From Adiantum capillus-veneris (taxonomy: Eukaryota > Streptophyta > Polypodiopsida > Polypodiales > Pteridaceae), in NCBI GenBank assembly GCA_014529385.2, contig CM043963.1:74073912-74137911 (forward strand): DNA of 64,000 nucleotides. Reading direction: 5' to 3'. The position numbers were made by a program, and so were the translations under genes. Numbering within the stretch: the stretch's first letter is position 1; each line of letters opens with the position of its first letter. The notes beneath the pieces were generated by a model. It saw only the letters and a list, made by a program, of their open reading frames with translations. It searched no databases and was not told the origin of the DNA. Below, piece by piece: positions 30,128 to 42,877 of the stretch.

Positions 30128-32459
30128 AGGTTGTCCATGGTCCGCCTCCAACAGGCGCTACATTAGCATCAGGTTCTTCTCCCACGATCAAATCAGTCAG
30201 CTTTTCTTCCAGCGTTTTTACACCAAGAGGGGGGGTGCCATCAGTGATTCAGTTGGAGTCTTTTCATCGCGGAGACACTCTTCTTCCCTTGCGTTTTTGT
30301 TGGAGAACACTCGATTTGCATTCCCCACACCAAGCGTAGCAGCAGGACATTTTTCCGTAGCCGGAAAACCCTCTGCTCCACTTGCGTTTTCGGCCGGCAT
30401 TTGCTTTTTTGGCACTTGCGTTTTTGGGGATGAAATGCCAGCGTTTTCTGGACAGCAATGCAACGTTTCTGCAAGAGGGGCAACGCTGAGCCTTACCCAC
30501 TTGGATCTTGCCTTCCACACGGCTTCGCATCCAATGCGTTGCCGCCAATATCCTTCATCTGCTATAGTTTTCAGCCATATACACCTGCTGTTTTCTCTGT
30601 TTACAACCCATCAAGGGCAGTGACTTTGATTCACCACCATCTCCAGACCCTCTGCACCGCCACCTGTTGATAGCGTACAAGCATGCTGAAAATCGCTAGA
30701 CAACAGTGTTTTCATCACCTCGCAGTTGCATTTTTGGGTGGACAGCAGCCACATGGCTTGTGTTTTTCACAAAGGATGAAGTTCCCTCCTGCCAAGACAC
30801 CATTTGACGGTGGTCCATGCGGTCTCTCACTGACTGCTGCAGTACACAGTATCTTCGACATCGGCTTGACCATCTACGGGCGCACGATCCTTGGGAGATC
30901 CATTCATTCCAGCCATCATTCGACGGTTGCGCACTCCAGAGGGGGTGGTGACTTGTGGTTTGCTATGGACACACCTATGCACTCATCAAAGTTCACACGA
31001 GATATGGCCATGCTCATGGCATATGGGATTCTGACATTCCCAGAGAGGACACCACTATCTTTGGTGGACAGACACTTACCACTTGACCTCGACACGTCAG
31101 ATCACTTGCTTACACAGGAGCATCTACGTGGACTTAGGAGATCATCTTGGATCTCTTCTTGAATAGGTTCATTGCTTGGATCTACTCATGGCATATGGGA
31201 TTCCGACATTCCTAGAGAGGACACCAATATCTTTGGTGGACAGACACTTACCACTTGACCTCGACACGTCAGATCACTTGCTTACACAGGAGCATCTACA
31301 TGGACTTAGGGAGATCATCTTGGATCTCTTCTTGATTAGGTTCATTGCTTGGATCTACATATTGGAGCGGGACTTCAATGCTTTGGACACTCTTGGAGAG
31401 TTTACCGACGAGATGCGAGAGATCAGACATCCCACAACTAAACATTCGGAGTCATCCGGAGCTTGTCTTGGATGGTAGTGCGGTTGGTCTTCCACACTCC
31501 TGATCATTTGGATTGCTACCTTCACAGTTGCTTACACTCACCCTCGATAACCTTACAGCAGACTTATCCCCCGACCTCGGCAGTAGGCCACTCCCAGCTC
31601 ATTCACATTGAGAGCCACACCGAGTCACGGTTTGGTGGCGTTGTTGGTGCGAATTCTATTTTGGTTGGCACCGAAGGATTGGAGGCAGGAGATACAGGCA
31701 AGCCGCGCAGACAGATTGGTTTGGCCTTTCCTCTTCTTAGAGATTATTCACAGCGTAAAATGCTTAGTCTGGCTTTCCTACTTCTACTAGATGATCACGA
31801 TGCAGAGAGCTTGGTCTGACCACACCTCTTCTCAGAGGCCCTTCACAGCGCAGTCTATTGAGTCTGGCTTTCCCCTCATCTTGGATAACCCTACCTACTG
31901 ACAGAACACCATCCGGTGGTGTCTTGCAACGGTCTCTCAGTGACTGCTGCAGCTTACGGTAGCTTCTACAGTGCAGACTTCTTAGTTTGGCTTTCCTTGT
32001 TTTGGAGGACGTTTACGGCGCAGATTGCCTTCCTGGAGTTTTACACAGCTTAGCCGCTTGGCCACACTAGGTTGCAGGTTCATGCATTGACAGGCTTCTG
32101 GTCATTCTCATGACGGTTCCTGGGCTTCCCCATTTTCTCCAGACAGTTTGACTAGAAACGCCACAGATCCTATTGGCCAGGGCACTTGCAGGTCTATTGG
32201 CACTTCTTTCACAACAAGGAGTTGTTTTCACACTCAGTTCGGGACCTTCACGCAGTATCTTCACCCTGTATCGGTGGAGTACAACAGTTTGCTACATTGC
32301 TCATGACGGCACTTTACCATGGAGATCTCTCGGCAGTCGAGACACCCCATACTGCTGCTCCACTCATGGAGTATTGTCCTTCAATGGACGTTGCAGCAGA
32401 CGTCTTCATCATTTGCCTCACATCTTCGACTTTACGCGGTTTGTTCAGCATCCGGTGCT
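30128..32459 (+). other. Internal region of the three-LTR element, no known domain
   Basis: Short open frames exist (30006-30623, 30683-31162, 31463-31819) but none shows gag, protease, integrase or RT motifs. The region is built from repeated modules: a 172-bp tandem duplication (31014-31357), CGGTCTCTCASTGACTGCTGCAG at 30819 and 31932, and degenerate TTCACAGCGCA...CTGGCTTTCC units around 31748, 31840 and 31960-32020. The frame encoding LDLDTSDHLLTQEHL in the duplicated part is open in both copies. I would call it a non-coding large retrotransposon derivative unless searches find a protein match. Confidence 0.6.
31014..31357 (+). repeat. 172-bp tandem duplication in the internal region
   Basis: TCATGGCATATGGGATTC begins at 31014 and 31186. 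Units differ by several substitutions and a one-base indel near 31135 (AGGAGATC versus AGGGAGATC). Confidence 0.93.
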
Positions 32460-32468
32460 GAGAGGGGG
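32460..32468 (+). other. Polypurine tract before LTR B
   Basis: GAGAGGGGG immediately before TGTTAGATT; the same sequence occurs at 33080-33088 before LTR C. Confidence 0.8.
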
Positions 32469-32821
32469 TGTTAGATTTACACCACTCTGCTGCTTCACAG
32501 GTCTAGGGCATGCATGTACGGCTAGTGTGCCTCCAAGCTCCTCCAGACTGGCCACCCTTTGCATATGCATTTTCTCTGCATTTTCCAGCCGCCCACCTTG
32601 TCCGGACACCCTCATATTTCATTTATTTCTTGTTGAGTCGTGGGGGATTTTATCTAGCATTGCCCTACCTCCCCTTGGGCACCTATTTATGGGGGCAGGG
32701 GGGTACCCACTTCCATCATCTTGTCATTGTGTATTGGGTCTTCTACTCATCGTACTCATGGGGGGCTGACCGCCTCCTCTTCACCATATCTTGCATTTGT
32801 GGTCTACTAAATGTGGTCTAC

Positions 32822-32869
<48 letters not shown>

Positions 32870-32882
32870 GCGCACTCTCACA
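32469..32882 (+). repeat. LTR B (middle) with expanded (TC)n
   Basis: It shares start and end with A and C but is longer because of a TC run (about 32824-32868) at the place where C has CTTTCTCCTCTCCTCTCTC. It is the most diverged of the three in its centre. Confidence 0.88.
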
Positions 32883-33088
32883 TGCAGAGTACAGCAGTTT
32901 GCTACATTGCTCGTGACGGCACTTTACCATGGAGATCTCTCGGAGGTCGTGACACCCCAGACTGCTGCTACACTCGCGGAGTTTGCCGGAGTATTGTCCT
33001 TCGGTGGACATGGCAGCAGACATCTTCATCATTTGCCTCACATCTTCGGCTTCATGCGGTTTGTTTAGCATCACTTGCCGAGAGGGGG
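32883..33088 (+). repeat. Partial internal copy between LTR B and LTR C
   Basis: GTACAGCAGTTTGCTACATTGCTCGTGACGG onward matches 32277-32468 to the polypurine tract. No primer site follows LTR B, so this is a truncated internal segment and not a second complete element. Confidence 0.88.
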
Positions 33089-33456
33089 TGTTAGATTTAC
33101 ACCACTCTGCTGCTTCACACAAGTCTAGGGCATACATGTACGGTTAGTATGTCTCCGGACTCGCCACCCACTGCACTGCCCGGCCGCCCACTTCTGGGCT
33201 GGTCGCACACCTTGTCCAGGCGCCTACATATTTCTTATTCTTGCTGGGTCGTCGGGCACTTTTTAATGCATTGCCCTACCTCCCCTTGGGCTCCTATATA
33301 TGGGGCCAAGGGGGGTAGCCACTTCTCAGTCATAGACTCACACACCTAATGTATTGAGGGTCTCTTGCTTTGATAGTCAATGGGGGGTTGATCGCCCCCT
33401 TTCCCCATCTTTAGTATTTTGTGTTTCTGTCTTTCTCCTCTCCTCTCTCACACTTC
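33089..33456 (+). repeat. LTR C (3') of the three-LTR element
   Basis: It is closer to LTR A than to B in its central part (CTCCTATATATGGGGCCAAGG at 33290-33311 and TCAGTCATAGACTCACACA). A and C are therefore probably the original pair, with B of another origin. Confidence 0.9.
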
Positions 33457-35770
33457 CGCACACGCGCACTCTCACAGTGATGTACTCTAGTCGGATAAAG
33501 CTATCCTTGGTCTTCTCACGAACAAAATGGTATTGTATCTCTATATGCTTGGTCCGGACATGGAACATCGGGTTCCTCGCAATGGCTATATAATTCTGGT
33601 TTTCAGCATACATGACGGTCGTCTACTAGGAAAATCCCATCTCAAAGTAGCCTCCAAAGCCACACTAACTCACATGTAGCAGTACAAACAGCTCAGTACT
33701 CTACCTCTGTGGAAGATAAGACCATTGTAGGCTGTTTCTTGCTGCTCCATGAAATTACTCCTGAGCCAAAAGAAAAGGTGTAACCTATAGTCGACCGTCG
33801 TCCATCTGGATCTCCATCCCAATCCGAATCACTCCATCCTTGTAGAATGATCTGAGAGTCTGTACCTCCAACCACATAGAGAATGCCTAATGACTTGGTC
33901 GCCTTTAAATACCGCAGAGTTTGAAGAGCTTGCTCTAAATGTGACTTGGCCGGTTTTTGCATGAAAGAACTGAAAGGCCCACAAGGAAACTGACATCAAA
34001 CCGGGTGTTGAGAACCCAAATAAGAGAACCAACAAGTTTTCGGTACTTTGTAGCATCTGCTATATCTGGGGAATCATACTATGACAACTTCTGATTGGGA
34101 TCCATAGGGGTTGAGATAGGTTTGCACTCGGTGTTACCAAATGCTTCCAACAATTATTGGATATAGTGCTCTTGGGAGAGAAAGATGTCTCCCTCTATCT
34201 ACATCCAAGAAAGTAGTGAAGCAAGCCAAGATTTGTCATCTCAAACTCCTTAGCCAAGGTCTCCATAGTACTGCGGATATGCTCAACATGGCTACCTGTA
34301 ATCACAAGATCGTCCACATAGAGGATAGCAAGTGTCACCAATCCTCCATCACGGTAAATGTATAAATATAGGTCTGCAGAAGATCATTGAAAGGAGTGTC
34401 GTAGGAAGAAAGAGTCTACCTTCTAGTACCACGCTCAAGGGGCTTGCTTCAAGCCATAGAGAGCCTTTAGTAACCTACAAACCATGTCTGCGAAGTCCGG
34501 ATCCTTGAACCCTGGAGGTTGCTCCACATACACCCTCTCCTCTAAGTCACCATTGAGAAATGCCAAAACAACATCCATCTGAAAAACCAGCCACCCAAAA
34601 AAGGAAGTAAGGGCAAAAACTATCTGTATGGTCACCATCCTCGCAGTTGGTGCAAAGGTCTCGTCATAGTCCACGCCAGGTTTCTGAGAAAAGCCTTTAA
34701 GAACTAGTCTTGCATTGTGCTTGTCCAAAGAACCGTCAGATTTGTACTTGGTCCAGTAGACCCATTTGACACCAATCACCTTCCGCTTGGCAAACCGCAG
34801 AACCAACTCCCGAATTGTGTTCTTCTTGATGAAATCAAGCTCTTTCTGCATGGCCAACTTCCACTTCGGTTTTGAAAGCGCCTCCTCATCTGTCAGAGGA
34901 TCTTTGTCCTTGATCACTGTTGCATCAAAGTATAGTTGACCTGTATGAAAGTCCCATCTACCTGAGCTAATCAAAGTCGCTGAGATCGTTGTGTAGTACT
35001 GACTTCACGCCAATCAAGTGGAAAATCAGAAGTTGCTGAATCTCGCAAAGTCTCCAATAGCCACTTTGGCAACTTGTTTGTCTTGCTCCCCAGGGGAGGA
35101 GCTACTGGTATATCTGGCTCTAGCTCTGCACTATGATGAGAACCACTGTCATCCGCATCATCTGGAATGGGTGCATTCTCCTCCAAAGCCTGAGGGACAG
35201 GGTAGAGGAAGAAGGTTCATCAGGAGGCAACACATAATATGGGTCTCCAAGTATTGGCAAATCAGGGGTCATCATGGAAGACTTGGGAGCAAGAGTCCCC
35301 CTTTGAAGGTAAAAACTCGTCTAAGACAACATCATGGCTTAGTACAACATCCTTCTTCTCTGGATCATAAAGTCGATATCCCTCCAAAAGAGAGTTGCAA
35401 CCAACAAAAATCATTCTCTTGGACTTGGTGTCAAACTTTGCTCCTTCGGTACACGGAAATATGCATCTCTCCCAAAAATATGAAAGTGGGAGACGTCGGG
35501 CTTCTTACCAAAATAAGCTTCATACGGGGTCTTCCCAAGAATTGAAGAGGTTGGAGATCGATTTATGGTATGAACTGCCGTCACAACTGCCTCGGCCCAT
35601 AAAGACTTTGGCAAGTCTCGATGCTCAAGCATGGTCCATGCCATTTCAACCATTGTTCTATTCTTTCGCTCCACAACTCCATTCTCTGAAGTGATCCGGT
35701 ATTTGTAAGCTTGCGCTTGATGCCTTTGTCCGCCAAAACTGAACGAAAGCATTGGAGGTAAACTCCCCAC
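33457..35770 (-). pseudogene. Cop3 pol: integrase C-terminus, RT, RNase H
   Basis: Integrase (35770-35411) shows NGVVERKNRTMVEMAWTML and INRSPTSSILGKTPYEAYFGKKP. An acidic linker (35186-34971) ends in KLPKWLLETLRD. RT (34974-34435) contains WVYWTKYKSDGSLDKHNARLV, QKPGVDYDETFAP, MDVVLAFLNGDLEERVYVEQPPGF and ALYGLKQAP, and YVDD lies in another frame near 34315. RNase H contains WSDSDWDGDPDGRRSTIGY and ISWSSKKQPTMVLSSTEVEY (33850-33693), then IARNPMFHVRTKHIEIQYHFVRE (near 33570). Several frameshifts and stops are present. Confidence 0.93.
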
Positions 35771-35814
35771 CTTTGTCCGATCTCAGTTTCAGTTTCAGAT
35801 CTCAGTTTCAGTTT

Positions 35815-37061
35815 CAGGAACCTCGAACAAAGTTGTGGCTTGTTGACACTCTAGTGGCTTCAACTATGCTTTACGCGGTTCAGATTTGGGGACCCTCAGT
35901 GGACCACCATGGCAGATCTGGTAGCACTAATGGATGGAGATGTATGGAGAGGCCTCTAGTCTCTATGATCTCTCGGAGGCTAAGGCCTCAGTGCCACATG
36001 AGATTATTCAAGTTGAGCTAGTTGTCCCCCCTCGTGTGGTCGAGGCCCTTACCAGATCAGTATCCTTCATGCATAATTTATGGGACCTCCCCAAAGACAA
36101 ATATGCTCGGCTAGCCCTTGAGTCATCCTGACAGCTAGCGCTACACGGGAACACAGCATGCTAGTATGGGCAGATGACATCATGGTTTCAGTCACATGGC
36201 GTCAGCATGGATAGACTCCCTCCATTCCAGTACTCCTTGGATGCACCCTCCCTCTCTCTCACACGGACAGAGATCACTAGACTCATATGTCAAGAATTGA
36301 TTCCACTAGACACGAGGAGCACATGGATACAGAAGTTGGGCACGAAGATGGCTTTCCATAGAGAGCATCTTCTCAAAGTAACAGAGGATGGATATAAGAT
36401 CAGACCGGCCTATATGGACACTCATTTATCCTATGGGATATGACGTGCTATTGGTCAGATGCACACATCATCGCATCAGCTAGAGATTGAGACTGGCAGA
36501 TTTAGGAAAGTACCAGCGGAGGCCATGATATGCCAGTTGTGTCATATAGAGCCAGAGACAGAGTTACATCACATTTGTCATTGTCCGGTATACTATGAGA
36601 TACGAGGCCGCTTTCATTGTCTATTCAAAGAGGGCTTTGGACCATTGGCTAGAGTCATGAGATATCAAGATCACAAATGCCTCGGGTTGTTTTTGCGACA
36701 GTTGCACAGACACAAGGAGAGTCTCTTGAGGAGATCAGGCAGTGGGAGACATTCACAGAGGGAGATCATTGACTTCTTTAGAGCAGGGACTCAGCATCCA
36801 TATGAGCATGCTTCACAGCAGACTTCAAAGCCCACTTATCCCAGAGGTATATTAGTTGACAGAGCCATTGAGCTCGGGAGAGCTAGATGTCCACGTCTAC
36901 AAGGATCGACGGAGGCTCCATCAGCGGATCAGGACTATTCTAACACAACATGGGAGACGCCAGTAAGACAATTTACAAAGGCAAACATTGACAAAGCTCT
37001 TCGGCGACCGATGCAATACTTTCTCAGACAACACCCGATGTCAAGCATCCTTGGGCATTGA
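35815..37061 (+). pseudogene. LINE-E ORF2 C-terminal part, broken
   Basis: It begins with QEPRTKLWLVDTLVASTMLYAVQIWGPSVD, downstream of the RT core. Stops near 36130 and 36441 and a frameshift near 35990 break it. The zinc motif is present as CQLCHIEPETELHHICHC (36531-36584). Compared with LINE-B the linker after the motif is longer and contains QRE repeats. Confidence 0.88.
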
Positions 37062-37068
37062 TGATGAC

Positions 37069-37101
<33 letters not shown>
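37060..37101 (+). repeat. (GAT)n microsatellite in LINE-E 3' UTR
   Basis: A GAT run with one GAC interruption lies after the ORF end. LINE-C has a (TAG)n run at the equivalent place. Confidence 0.93.
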
Positions 37102-37104
<3 letters not shown>

Positions 37105-37234
37105 AGTCGATTTTAGTCTTTCAATTTTCATTTTTATTTTTGTACTCAAGCATTGGATTAGATCCACCAAGATTGCATTAGTTTGCTCTCATAGGTCATT
37201 TTGACCTTTTCAAGACGTTTAATATAACATTTCA

Positions 37235-39471
<2,237 letters not shown>

Positions 39472-39486
39472 AAAACATCTCTACCT

Positions 39487-39583
39487 GGCATTAGATTCAC
39501 CACATGTAACCTTTTGGTCTCATAGGTCATTTTGGCCTTTTGAAGACGTTAATATAACATTTCATTTCATTTCTCTCTCTCTC
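39487..39583 (+). mobile_element. LINE-G, 97-bp 3'-end-only LINE insertion with perfect TSD
   Basis: Only the last 97 bp of the LINE is present: GGCATTAGATTCACC, the conserved block and a short TC tail. It is flanked by a perfect 15-bp direct repeat, AAAACATCTCTACCT (39472-39486 and 39584-39598). The bottom-strand cleavage site inferred from the TSD is TTTT/TT, near the TTTT/AA preference of L1-type endonucleases. The insertion lies about 8 bp beyond the TC tail of LINE-F. Confidence 0.92.
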
Positions 39584-39598
39584 AAAACATCTCTACCT

Positions 39599-39739
39599 CT
39601 CTCTCTCACTCCCTCTCTTCAGAAAGTAAAAAGAACCACCATTCACATTAAGAAGCAATCATTAATGCAAGGAAAGAAGTAAAGATTGTGGAAGTGTAAA
39701 ACCTAGATCTTCACCATTTCAATTATGTTGCACCTAACA
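39599..39739 (+). repeat. Second copy of the LTR-E end
   Basis: From about 39646 to CACCTAACA at 39739 it matches 22420-22515. It is preceded by a TC-rich run as in the first copy, but no primer site follows, so it is a solo or truncated LTR. Confidence 0.7.
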
Positions 39740-40626
39740 TTGTAAAGGTGTGAGTCCGGCCTTGCCATGTCATTTGCTTGTGCCAATTTGCCTAATGTAT
39801 TCGAAAATTATCGTGGTTCCACGAATGCTTTTTTGACGACTGACAATCTTGTTGTCCACCTCCAAACATCTACAAGTCGATAGCAAATGGAACGCATGAA
39901 TCCAATGGAGGACATGTTGAACATGTAAGTCTCTATTTCTTAGAGTGACTACGACAAGTTTCTCCCACATTGAATTTGCACATAGCAATTTGAGGCATAT
40001 GGCCACTGGTTAAAGTCCTTCTATCCTCACGTATGGTTATAAACCAATTTTCAAATGCAACTATTGCTAATAGACTCAAGGAGATAGCAAGATATGCTGA
40101 AAATGTTACAATAACCAAGAAAAGCATCAAGAGTGCACATGATCATGCAACCTTCTATGCTAACGAGCACAGGCAGCCTTGTGAGCTCCAAAACTGCATC
40201 TAGGTATATCTTAAAAAACCCAAGGATTCCAAAACGCTCCGCACCGATATGAGCTCTCAATTATCTTCTCAATATTGCAGACCACTCCAAAAACTGATAA
40301 AGATCGCTACGATAACCTATAAGTTAGATTGACATTCACATCTTAGCATTCATGTAGTGTTACAAGTCAACAAGCTAGGGATGAACAGGCTATGGCTGTT
40401 TGAGCACGTTTTAACTTGGTAGGAAATTGTTTGTCACTTTTCACTTAACCCAAGTCGGTCCTTGACCAAAGGGTAGCGCCACCTTGTCACGCTTCTTACT
40501 GAAAGTATCTAATCTAGTGGAAACATAACCCTCACTCAATTGGGATTAAGCATGGGTGCAATCTTGAAGAGTTGGTTCCCCGGTTTGTTTATCAAGGAAA
40601 TTGCTAAGAACAGCAATTGGATATAA
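39740..40626. other. Unassigned, possibly the 3' internal part of a gypsy-like element
   Basis: No protein domain is recognised on either strand. Its right end runs into a polypurine-like AAGGGGGGAAG, so it may be the decayed 3' internal part of the element whose LTR seems to start at 40639. Confidence 0.3.
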
Positions 40627-40774
40627 GGGGGGAAGTGTTACATCCATAGACAACAGAATGGACACTGGAATTGTATCGCGTGCAACGAAAGGGTTTAAGG
40701 ATTTTAGCTAAGATCTAGTACTTCGCACAACCACAACGTTACTTTACTTTAATTGAGAGAATTGAACTGAACAC

Positions 40775-40777
<3 letters not shown>

Positions 40778-40842
<65 letters not shown>
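40778..40842 (+). repeat. (GA)n microsatellite, 65 bp
   Basis: A perfect GA run not adjacent to the LINE terminal block, so it is not a LINE tail. Confidence 0.96.
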
Positions 40843-40843
<1 letters not shown>

Positions 40844-40974
40844 ACCGCATGTCGGGTTCCAACCACCCTCAAGAGCCCCCTTGCTCTGTTGCAAAGCAAG
40901 TACTTGCTTTAGATTCCTTGCAAAATGCTAATACGATGGCTAAATGCTGAATACTTGATGTTGATGCTGATGAG

Positions 40975-41070
40975 ATCTGGTGCAAAATGCCAGGCTGATC
41001 TGATGCAAAATGCTGGGCTGAACTGATGCAAAAATGCTGGGCTGAATTGATGCAAAAAGGTTGGGCTGAA
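40975..41070 (+). repeat. ~23-bp minisatellite, four imperfect units
   Basis: The unit is close to TGCAAAATGCTGGGCTGAACTGA, with single-base and one-A length variation. Similar GATGCTGAAAACGCTGA words continue to about 41245. Confidence 0.85.
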
Positions 41071-41835
41071 TACTGGCTACTGAAGGTTCTTCGCAACAGA
41101 AGCCTTCAGAACTGATGGTACTAGGTGCTGGATGCTGAAAACGCTGACCTACAGGGCTGAATATTGATGGCGATGAGGCTGAAAACTCTAATGGATGCTG
41201 GCCAAGAAATGTCAGAGGGATGTGGTGCTGGCTGAAAACGCTGATCTGGGTACTTGGTACTCGGTACTCAGTATTGATCTTCTAATGCTCCAAATGGGGA
41301 CCATGAAGTTCCTTATATAGGTTTTTTAGCCATTTGCCCTACCTACTTCTTATAAATGTCATGTCAAAGTCATTGATTGTATTGTGCAAGAGAGGGTATG
41401 CAACTATGACTTGCCTCATCATGCACGTCCTTCTAGAGACTCACAAAATGCCAGGTGAGATCCTAAGCTACCTGAGACTGACGCTGGCCTATAGCTGTCC
41501 ACATGGCTCAAGTGCAATGTGCACGTGACAAACTGTGTTTGGCCAGTGTGAACCACGCCTTAGATTAGGGTGGTTTTAAAGTCCTACAAATAGGACCTTG
41601 GGCTCATTCTGGCAATAAACCCTTGGCAATGCTTGCCTGAACACCCAAGTTAGGGTGCGGGCTGAAGGTATGGGATGCCAATCCTTGAGTGAGGCACTAA
41701 ACTGCAAGGGTTCCCAAGCTTGGGCTTTAGGGTTGTTTATCTGCATGTTCGGCTTGTGCCATGTCATGCGTGCAAGATGGATCCTTGAGGAGCATCAATA
41801 GTGGTAGTGCAAGATCAAGCTTAGCCCCTACAAGC

Positions 41836-42169
41836 AAGCCCCCTCTGTCCACAAAGTGAGAGCACCTCTACGGCATGAAATTGGCCATAAGGTCAAGTTC
41901 TGCCCGCATGTCTGAGCCAAGAAGAGCATTGAGCTTCTTGAGAAGATTGCGGTTTATGAGGTCACCCATATCACAAGTGCCACCGGTGCCGATGAAGTCA
42001 AGGGAGGCTAGTGGCTATCAACACGGGTGCGGCCTCTCAAGCATCCATGTCGCCTCCTTTCACATTGGGCCCCTCTCTAATCAACCGCCCCCGATGCCAA
42101 ACAACGCTCAAGCAGAATTGGAATCAAAGATTGAAGGAAGAGGAGGACACTATGTGTGTTCGATTCTAT
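41836..42169. other. Unassigned, with a short minus-strand frame of coding character
   Basis: On the minus strand 42013-41872 reads PLASLDFIGTGGTCDMGDL and continues with helix-like residues to a stop after NFMP. It looks like a real exon piece, but I do not recognise the protein, and the sequence upstream has stops. Nothing else is seen. Confidence 0.25.
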
Positions 42170-42267
42170 CATTCTTCTACTAGAACCACATCACCTTTCA
42201 TGTGGCTCAGTTAGTGTGCATTCTTCTACTAGGACCACATCACCTTTCATGTGGCTCAGTTAGTGTG
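42170..42267 (+). repeat. 49-bp tandem duplication
   Basis: CATTCTTCTACTAGRACCACATCACC begins at 42170 and 42219; both continue TTTCATGTGGCTCAGTTAGTG. They differ at one base. Confidence 0.95.
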
Positions 42268-42875
42268 CATTCTTCAATTCACTTTCATTCCTATTTAGTA
42301 GCTAAGTATTGTTTTAAACATCTATCCCATGATTTATTTCAAATAGGTCTCCATATTTTTAAACCATTGCCAACAAAGATTGAAATATATGGCACATTTT
42401 AAGTGTGCCCCCTTCATCGAAGACACCACCCGACCTTGCTCGATAAGAGAAGCGGAATGTAAAGCAACCGGCAGAGGCAACAAAGGAAGTCTCTCATGAC
42501 CATCAACTGTAACAGGCTCCCAACTTCCAACAATGGAAACCCAAGCCTTTTCATAAAAAGCAGAATTGCCATTCTAATTGTTCTTTGAGAGACTGGAAAC
42601 CGTAATGTACTAAGAAGCTGATGGATAATTTAAGCAGTAAAACCTATGAAGCATTAACAACTGGAAAGAACAAACAGAAGATGTCATGACTAGAAAAAAC
42701 ACAAACTAAAGCAAGATTATGTTTAAGTGGTTCAGATATTAAGCATGTATGACAAATGATTTATGCACAAGTCCTTACTCGCCTGAAAAGAAACCAGGAT
42801 GGTTTTTATTAATATATAAATCCAAAGAAATGGTCATCAACTTTAAATGCAACAATATGTGTGTGTGGGTGTGTG

Positions 42876-42877
<2 letters not shown>
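42268..42877. other. No recognisable content
   Basis: AT-rich sequence without an open frame of coding character or repeats that I can identify. Confidence 0.4.

Larger units (their letters stand above)
29756..33456 (+). mobile_element. Three-LTR non-autonomous element (LTR-internal-LTR-internal-LTR)
   Basis: Three LTR copies in the same orientation, A (29756-30111), B (32469-32882) and C (33089-33456), start TGTTAGATTTACACCACTCTGC and end CGCGCACTCTCACA. A primer site follows A, and GAGAGGGGG polypurine tracts precede both B and C. The 206 bp between B and C duplicates the last ~195 bp of the long internal region. Flanking 5-mers are GGGAT (29751-29755) and GTGAT (33457-33461), a probable TSD with one change, so the whole compound unit behaves as one insertion in Cop3. 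No gag or pol is recognised, so it needs a helper. Confidence 0.88.
29640..35770 (-). mobile_element. Cop3, Ty1/copia fragment split by a three-LTR element
   Basis: Pol sequence on the minus strand runs from integrase (35770) through RT and RNase H to 33457, is interrupted by 29756-33456, and resumes at 29755 with SDYPLDIFTKPLP, the normal end of copia RNase H. The codons line up across the gap once the 5-bp duplication is removed. The gag and 5' LTR are missing: LINE-E begins at 35775. It is a different family from Cop1, judged by its protein sequence. Confidence 0.9.
40627..41835 (+). repeat. Putative 3' LTR of another element
   Basis: AAGGGGGGAAG (40627-40637) followed by TGTTACATCC is a good polypurine tract/LTR boundary. 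Inside are a (GA)n run, a ~23-bp minisatellite and a TATA-like TTATATAGG (near 41312-41320). The right end is arbitrary: I could not find a second copy or TSD. Confidence 0.4.

Noticed and set aside
30006-30623. 205-codon frame starting in LTR A and entering the internal region
   Set aside because: It begins in the LTR and crosses the primer site, has Ser/Phe-rich composition, and shows no gag motif; treated as chance.
32781-33137. 118-codon minus-strand frame across the LTR B/C junction
   Set aside because: It reads through the (TC)n run as an RE repeat and is antisense to LTR sequence.
40778-40842. (GA)n run as a possible minus-strand LINE tail
   Set aside because: The conserved LINE terminal block is absent on either side, so this TC/GA microsatellite is independent of the LINE family.
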